This document shows, in pieces, positions 59,330-64,000 of a stretch of 64,000 nucleotides of DNA; the stretch's first letter is position 1; each line of letters opens with the position of its first letter. A program made the position numbers and the translations under genes. The DNA is from Galerina marginata (taxonomy: Eukaryota; Basidiomycota; Agaricomycetes; Agaricales; Galerinaceae), in assembly GCA_023014335.1 (NCBI GenBank), contig JAECYW010000030.1:576324-640323 (forward strand). The letters run 5' to 3'. Below the pieces are notes generated by a model. The model was given only the letters and a program-made list of their open reading frames with translations, was not told where the DNA came from and searched no databases.

Positions 59330-59960
59330 GGCTCACCCCATTCCATGAACTCATCTGCTTGGTCCACGACGACAACGTATGCAGGCTGGCCTACGATGAC
59401 GAAAAACTTGTCGACGCATTGATGCTGCAGGATGCATGCTCGCCATGTCGAGAGCCTAGACAACAAACCGCAGCCTGCGTTCGCGTTACGAACTCTACAT
59501 AGAAGCGCGGTACACGCATCTAAGCTTAAGCCCATGTTGAGCTGTAGCTGTAAGTATCAGTGACATCGATAAAAAATATTGACCAAAATACATACATGCC
59601 AGCACGGACAAACTCCAGAAGCGCGGTAATACATCGAACCTTCCGTTGAGCTGTAGCACGTAATTATCAGTGAGGTGATAAAGAAAAAATGACAAAAAAA
59701 CAATCAATACCACCGACGCGAAGCTCATGAATCGACCAGCTCTAAATAACACGACAAGCACCTGCAGCCGCATTCGAGTCTCCAACTAAACACGTCATTG
59801 CATCGCACGGGCTAAAAATCGTTTTCAAGCTCCCAGTGAGTCGCCGATGTGGGTGCAGGGCGGCGTGCTTGCTACCGGGTCATCGGAGGCTGCAGCGAGC
59901 CCAAATGTCTGCTGCGCCGACGAAGTTAGGACGAGAATATTGGCTGGCAGTCGGCGGCGG
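59330..59960 (-). pseudogene. ABC transporter NBD1 remnant, unit 3a
   Basis: In order on the minus strand: LTSSAQQTFGLAAA (about 59890-59935), a DAMTCLVGDSNAAAG-like piece (59760-59820), TALLEFV-like sequence (59600-59640), and VDKFFVIVGQPAYVVVVDQADEF (59350-59420). All frames are broken. Confidence 0.5.
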
Positions 59961-60179
59961 CTCCTCCAAACACAAACTTGTTTTGCTGCCCTCGAGTATT
60001 CTAGGAAAACGTTTTGTTGTGGTCATGGGGCAAGTAGAGGTTACGATCAGCTAAAGAAGGGGCGAAAGGATGGGTCCTGGAAAGAAGGAAGAAAATGTCG
60101 CGGCGCTTGTCGTTGGACGGGTAAGACGGGATGAAGGCAGCGTCGGGCTTTTGATGCGGCTTCGGTGACCTGCCCGAAC

Positions 60180-60480
60180 CTTCCGCGAAGCTGTAGACCA
60201 TAGTTATCAGTAACATAAACAAAAAAACGAAAAACATAAACGGACCATAAACAATAGATACCTGCTTCAAGCACCAATACCGAGCCTCCAGAATCGAAGC
60301 AGGCTCTAACAACTAGCAGCTACATCCGAGTTGTCAACCAGCCACGTCATCGCCTTCCGCGCGTCAAAGATAGGGCGTGTTGGCTCAAGGTCATTGCCGG
60401 CAGCAGCGAGCTCGAAGTGCTGCTGCGCCGATGAAGTTAGGGTGGGGATGTTGGCCCGCAGTCGGCGGTGCCTCTGACCG
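60180..60480 (-). pseudogene. ABC transporter NBD1 remnant, unit 3b
   Basis: IPTLTSSAQQHFELAAA (about 60400-60450) followed by IFDARKAMTWLVDNSDVAA (60312-60375) matches the PDR segment from FPTLTV to [15 protein letters not shown]. This is the first of two ~550 bp tandem repeats with unit 3c. Confidence 0.55.
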
Positions 60481-60689
60481 CGTCAGCATGCTGGTCTCGC
60501 TGCCATCAAGTACTCCAGGAGAATGATGTTGTGGTGGTCGTGCGACGAGTAGACGTTTATCACTACGATCAAGGAAATGAGAGACGAAAGGAGGGCCTCG
60601 GAAGGGAAGAAGCCAAGGTCGCGACCCTGGTCATTGGGCAAGGAAGACGGGAGGGATAGAAGACGTCTGCTTTCATTATGCGTCCGACG

Positions 60690-61060
60690 TAGCTCTTGTG
60701 GCCTGCCCGAACTTTCCAATGAACTAAAGCCCGTAAATATCAGTAACATAAACCAAAAAGGAGCAAAAACATTACATACATTCCAAACCAGCAACACAAA
60801 CCTCCCGAATTGACACGAGCTCTAACACGACGAGCAGACGCATGCGCATCCGAGTCTCCAGCTATCATCACCGCCTTCGGCAGACCACAGACCCAAGATC
60901 ATCTCTGGGCGCCGAGCTCCTTGCGCGAGTCATCGATACAGTTCCCCGAGGGTGCACGGATCCGGGTCGTCGAGAGCTCAAGTGAGCTCGAAGGGCTGCT
61001 GCGCCGACAAAGTTAGGAGGCGGATGTTGGCCGGCAATCGGCGGTGCCTCCAACCGTGCT
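60690..61060 (-). pseudogene. ABC transporter NBD1 remnant, unit 3c
   Basis: It has the TSSAQQ-FEL-like block (about 60985-61020) and the ILGL...AGDSDAH piece (60845-60905), again collinear with the other remnants but more decayed. The surrounding sequence repeats that at 60.4 and 59.9 kb with a period near 550 bp. Confidence 0.45.
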
Positions 61061-61379
61061 TGTCTTGCTGCCATCGAGTACTCCGGGAGAATAGTTTTGG
61101 GGTAGTCGTGAGATGAGTAAAGATTCGTGTTGAGGCAAGAACAAAAGCAGGGGTCGTGTGAGAAAGGACAGGCCGCGCAGTCGCTCCTCGATGTGATGTA
61201 CTCGAGTAGAGCGGTTCTGATAGTTAGGAAGTAAGACGAAGAACGCAGCAAGGGGAGATCAGGGAGGGCTTACAGTCGAGGAAGGCCTGTTCTTAGGATT
61301 GACGAAAGCCAAAGGACTGGCCTTGGTTGGCGCAACGCGTCATATGAGCATAGACGCGTCTTGGTCGGCGCTTGCTGGT

Positions 61380-61790
61380 TCATGGTCGCGTTCAGAAGGA
61401 AAAGATGAAGAGCGAGGCCCAGGCTTTTGGATAAATTTGGAAACGAGTCACGTGTGGTGCCAAGCGATCCATTTTTATGCCGAATCCTTGACCTCGCCCT
61501 CACTCATCTTCCACCAAGGCATCCTTAAATCGACAGCCTGCCACAGAGTCTGAAGCGCATAAACCAAGAGCAAAACACAAGCACTCACTGGCGAGTGGAA
61601 ATCTAATACTATTTCCGCCGCCTTAGAGTTGCCTTCGCTTCTTCTTTGGTTTTCAACATTTTCCCTCTGCGTCAGGCTTCGAATCCTCGATGCCTTTTTT
61701 CACTTTGCCTTTATATTCTGAGGCCCATTTATATCATTCAGATGTCGCACTCTACGGCACATCTCTTTATCTGTTTCTTAAACTCGCTCA
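61380..61790. repeat. Conserved segmental block, copy 3
   Basis: It has the same landmarks as copies 1 and 2 (GAGTCACGTG, ACAGCCTGCCACAGAGTCTGA, CACTTTGCCTTTATATTCTGA) and directly precedes repeat array C. Confidence 0.6.
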
Positions 61791-61827
61791 GAAGATACAG
61801 CGAAATCGTTCGGGTATTTTAAATTTT

Positions 61828-62750
61828 AAATCGTCACCCGATCTTCCAGCTCCCACTGTCTATCCGCTCCTCTATGGCTAAACCCTGTCTGCTGCCACCA
61901 CCGACTCCCGATCAGTTAATATCTTTCAGATATCTGGTCTTGAGAGGTCCACTGTCCTTCTTGCCGCCCAGATACTGCAAAAGCTCCCCGAGTTGGGCTG
62001 TTTATCGTCGATCCTTACGACCGGAATTACGCCCAACTCTTGTTGCTTTAGGTGTGATTCTGTGCGGCTCAGGCGGCTCAAGATACTTGAGGCACGACTT
62101 TCACTGCCGCTATATTCTGGCATTCTGTGATCACTCGCGGATCTAGTCAAATGTCTGTCCAAAGACCTTCCAGCTCCCGTTTACACCTTCTTCCTGATCC
62201 ACCTATCCGTTATGCTATGACAGGAAATGCATATTTCCACCACCGACTGTCAATCAGTCGATATCTTTCGAAAATCTGAATTTTCGCAAGGTCCGGTGTC
62301 CTGATTGCCGCACAGAGATCAAGTTAGCATGACTTGGGTCGTTTATACTTAGTCGATCCTTTGCGACCTGGAGTTACACCCAACTCTTATGAGTCTGAAC
62401 TGTCCTGCGCGGCTGCCGTTCAGGATATCTCGGTTACTGCCGCCATATTCTGATACTCCGTGCTCATTGCTTGATCGCGGGTCTAGTCAAAGGTCGATTC
62501 AAAACTGCATTAAACCGACCTCCAAGAATCCCGCTAGTTTTCTGGTTTTTTCATAGGAACATAACACGGCGGTGCGGGTTGTTCTTCGTATATCCTTCTT
62601 GAACCCTACTCACCAGTTTGTCCGTCTTTCTTGGATATGTTTCTCGGCTTCCATTCTGAGCAAAATTCGCATTCATCGAATTTAAATTAAACTAAATTAT
62701 AACCCTGTAGAAGGACGGAGTCTATTTTGTAGCGTGTGTAAGGGCATTGA
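61828..62750. repeat. ~330 bp repeat array C (2 units plus terminal module)
   Basis: Units lie at about 61828-62150 and 62150-62490, then the terminal module to about 62750 (GGACGGAGTCTATTTTGTAG). Landmarks are as in arrays A and B. Confidence 0.7.
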
Positions 62751-63096
62751 ATCCTACTTTTTCTTTCATGGAAGAGGTACTGGTCGGGATAAGAGACAAC
62801 AAATGAAACCCGTCACTCACTGCGGCCAGCGTCTCGCTTCACCGTTCAAGGGATTCCATCTGACGCAACCTCTGAGAAGTCCACAGATTATAATTACTTA
62901 GCACAACCGGTGGCCCAATTCTAATTTCTGACGTACTTCTCGGGGAGTATTATCGACGGCGTAAATTAGTCGCACCTAAGGGGGTCCTGTGGTCGGCGAA
63001 GTGAGGTCAATACCGCAGTTCCGTGTGCTCATTTATCATTTTAAGCAAAATTACACCATTTCCCAATTTATCTAGCTCTAACCCACCTTTCCAAAT

Positions 63097-63150
63097 GAAG
63101 CTTTTCTTACCGGAGGCGTTTTAAAAAGTGCCTCCGCTAAGAAAAGCTTC
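63097..63150. repeat. Hairpin with 21 bp arms
   Basis: Left arm 63097-63117 and right arm 63130-63150 are reverse complements with one mismatch, separated by a 12 nt A/T-rich loop. No coding context. It may be a foldback transposon remnant or an extruded cruciform. Confidence 0.75.
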
Positions 63151-63207
63151 GTGTGAAACTCACGTTGGCGCCGATAAGCGCCTAGTTTGACTTCAGCGCC
63201 TGACCCG

Positions 63208-63316
63208 CCAACCCCTGTCACGGGTACGGGTTTTTGTAGGGTACGAAAACACCTACCGGTACCCGTACCCCGACAAAACCCGCACCCCAACCCACGCGGG
63301 TCGTGACAATCCCTAG
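63208..63316. repeat. Possible hAT-like MITE remnant
   Basis: It contains CCCTGTCACGGGTACGGG on the left and CGGGTCGTGACAATCCCTA on the right, roughly inverted, with ACGGGT/ACCCGT sub-terminal repeats. hAT ends often begin TAGGG. No target duplication could be confirmed. Confidence 0.35.
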
Positions 63317-64000
63317 CTGAGAACCTTCCAAAATTCGGGTTAAACTATGAAAGTAGAAAATGCTCGACGATGGAGTGAAGGAGTGTGCTGTAAACTGAAC
63401 CGGCGGTTACAAGAGGCCTTTTTTTGAATGCCTCCGATAACTTCCAAATGGGATTTGTGGCTGTGTCGGCTCGCTCCTGCCGATTAAGCGCTTGTGATGT
63501 TGAAGGCACTTCCCTTGTAAAGGTTGAAGTGAATAGTTAAGAAACTGTAAAGGTGTCGACTCTGAGACGTTGTGATATAAACAGGTTTTTATATTCACAC
63601 AGAAGTAAAAATATAAACTGATACAGGCATCCGCATTGGTTGGTAGGTGTGGGATCGTTGCTGTGGACTGACAGGCGACACCTAGGCGTGGCAGATAATA
63701 GGCGGAAAAAATTACTGTCAATCGCAAAAAGGGCTAATAGATTTGAAGCGCTGAGTTGATGCATTCATCGTCGTTTGCTAACTAAAATATAAGTTATAAC
63801 CAGAATGTTTGAATCAAACGTAGTGAGCGACCAGTAAAATGTCTTGCTGACAGTCCTTGAATAGCGGGTAGCATGTTGAAATGTGGTAAATATAAGTCAC
63901 TATATTTGGCTGTACACCACATTGTGCTCGCAGTGTCCCACAGTCTGATATTCACTTGATATTCACAGAAGACTTCAAATGCACGTCCAGCCTGCACCTC
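63317..64000. other. Intergenic to the window end, nothing recognised
   Basis: Short open stretches only on the minus strand, with no family resemblance. A GCCTCCGATAA stretch near 63432 echoes the hairpin arm at 63130. Confidence 0.4.

Overview
The window looks like a repeat-rich, accessory stretch of a basidiomycete genome, most likely an Agaricomycete (mushroom-forming fungus). The evidence is the gene structure (many 50-60 nt GT-AG introns) and the protein families: DUF6589, RecQ-like helicase, OTT_1508-like deaminase-fold proteins, F-box-like repeat families, a PDR-type ABC transporter, a Plavaka/CACTA-like transposase-type protein, and a Ty3-type Gag. No tRNA, rRNA or CRISPR was seen.

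Region 1 (1-12.7 kb). Two large paralogous genes with an HxE...CxxC deaminase-type zinc signature point outward at 1-2.5 kb (-) and 10.0-12.7 kb (+). A third 3'-end fragment lies at 4.0 kb. Between them a DUF6589 gene (+) and a RecQ-like helicase (-) converge, and their last ~250 bp overlap in antisense. The left deaminase-like copy has lost the catalytic Glu; the right copy keeps all the signature residues and splices into an 865-residue protein.

Region 2 (12.7-20.4 kb). An intact 12-exon gene encodes a 1230-residue protein with an N-terminal zinc finger and a transposase-like core. It is followed by a GC-rich unassigned stretch and a degenerate ~130-200 bp tandem repeat.

Region 3 (20.5-42.2 kb). 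A two-gene module, an F-box-like gene followed by a single-pass membrane protein gene with a PPxY motif, has been duplicated repeatedly. The left arm (+ strand, 20.6-27.2 kb) is mostly broken: an F-box pseudogene and ~450 bp tandem pieces of the membrane-protein gene. The right arm (- strand, 34.6-42.2 kb) keeps three intact F-box-like genes and one intact membrane-protein gene. Both arms point towards a PDR-type ABC transporter (28.4-34.4 kb), which has about 20 introns and a cluster of apparent single-base insertions in its first nucleotide-binding domain.

Region 4 (42.2-64 kb). After a small CsbD-like gene, three ~5 kb segmental copies follow. Each holds a second PPxY membrane-protein family (intact at 44.9 and 53.4 kb, a remnant at 59 kb), minus-strand remnants of ABC-transporter NBD1 exons, a conserved ~400 bp block, and an array of ~330 bp repeats. 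Copy 1 is interrupted by a very young Gag-only LTR retrotransposon (47.2-50.9 kb) and followed by a 657 bp hAT-type MITE with a perfect 8 bp target duplication. The last 1.2 kb has a hairpin and possible hAT-like ends.

Common themes are duplication, mobile DNA, and possibly ubiquitin (F-box plus PPxY/WW-ligand membrane proteins); the ubiquitin link is inference.
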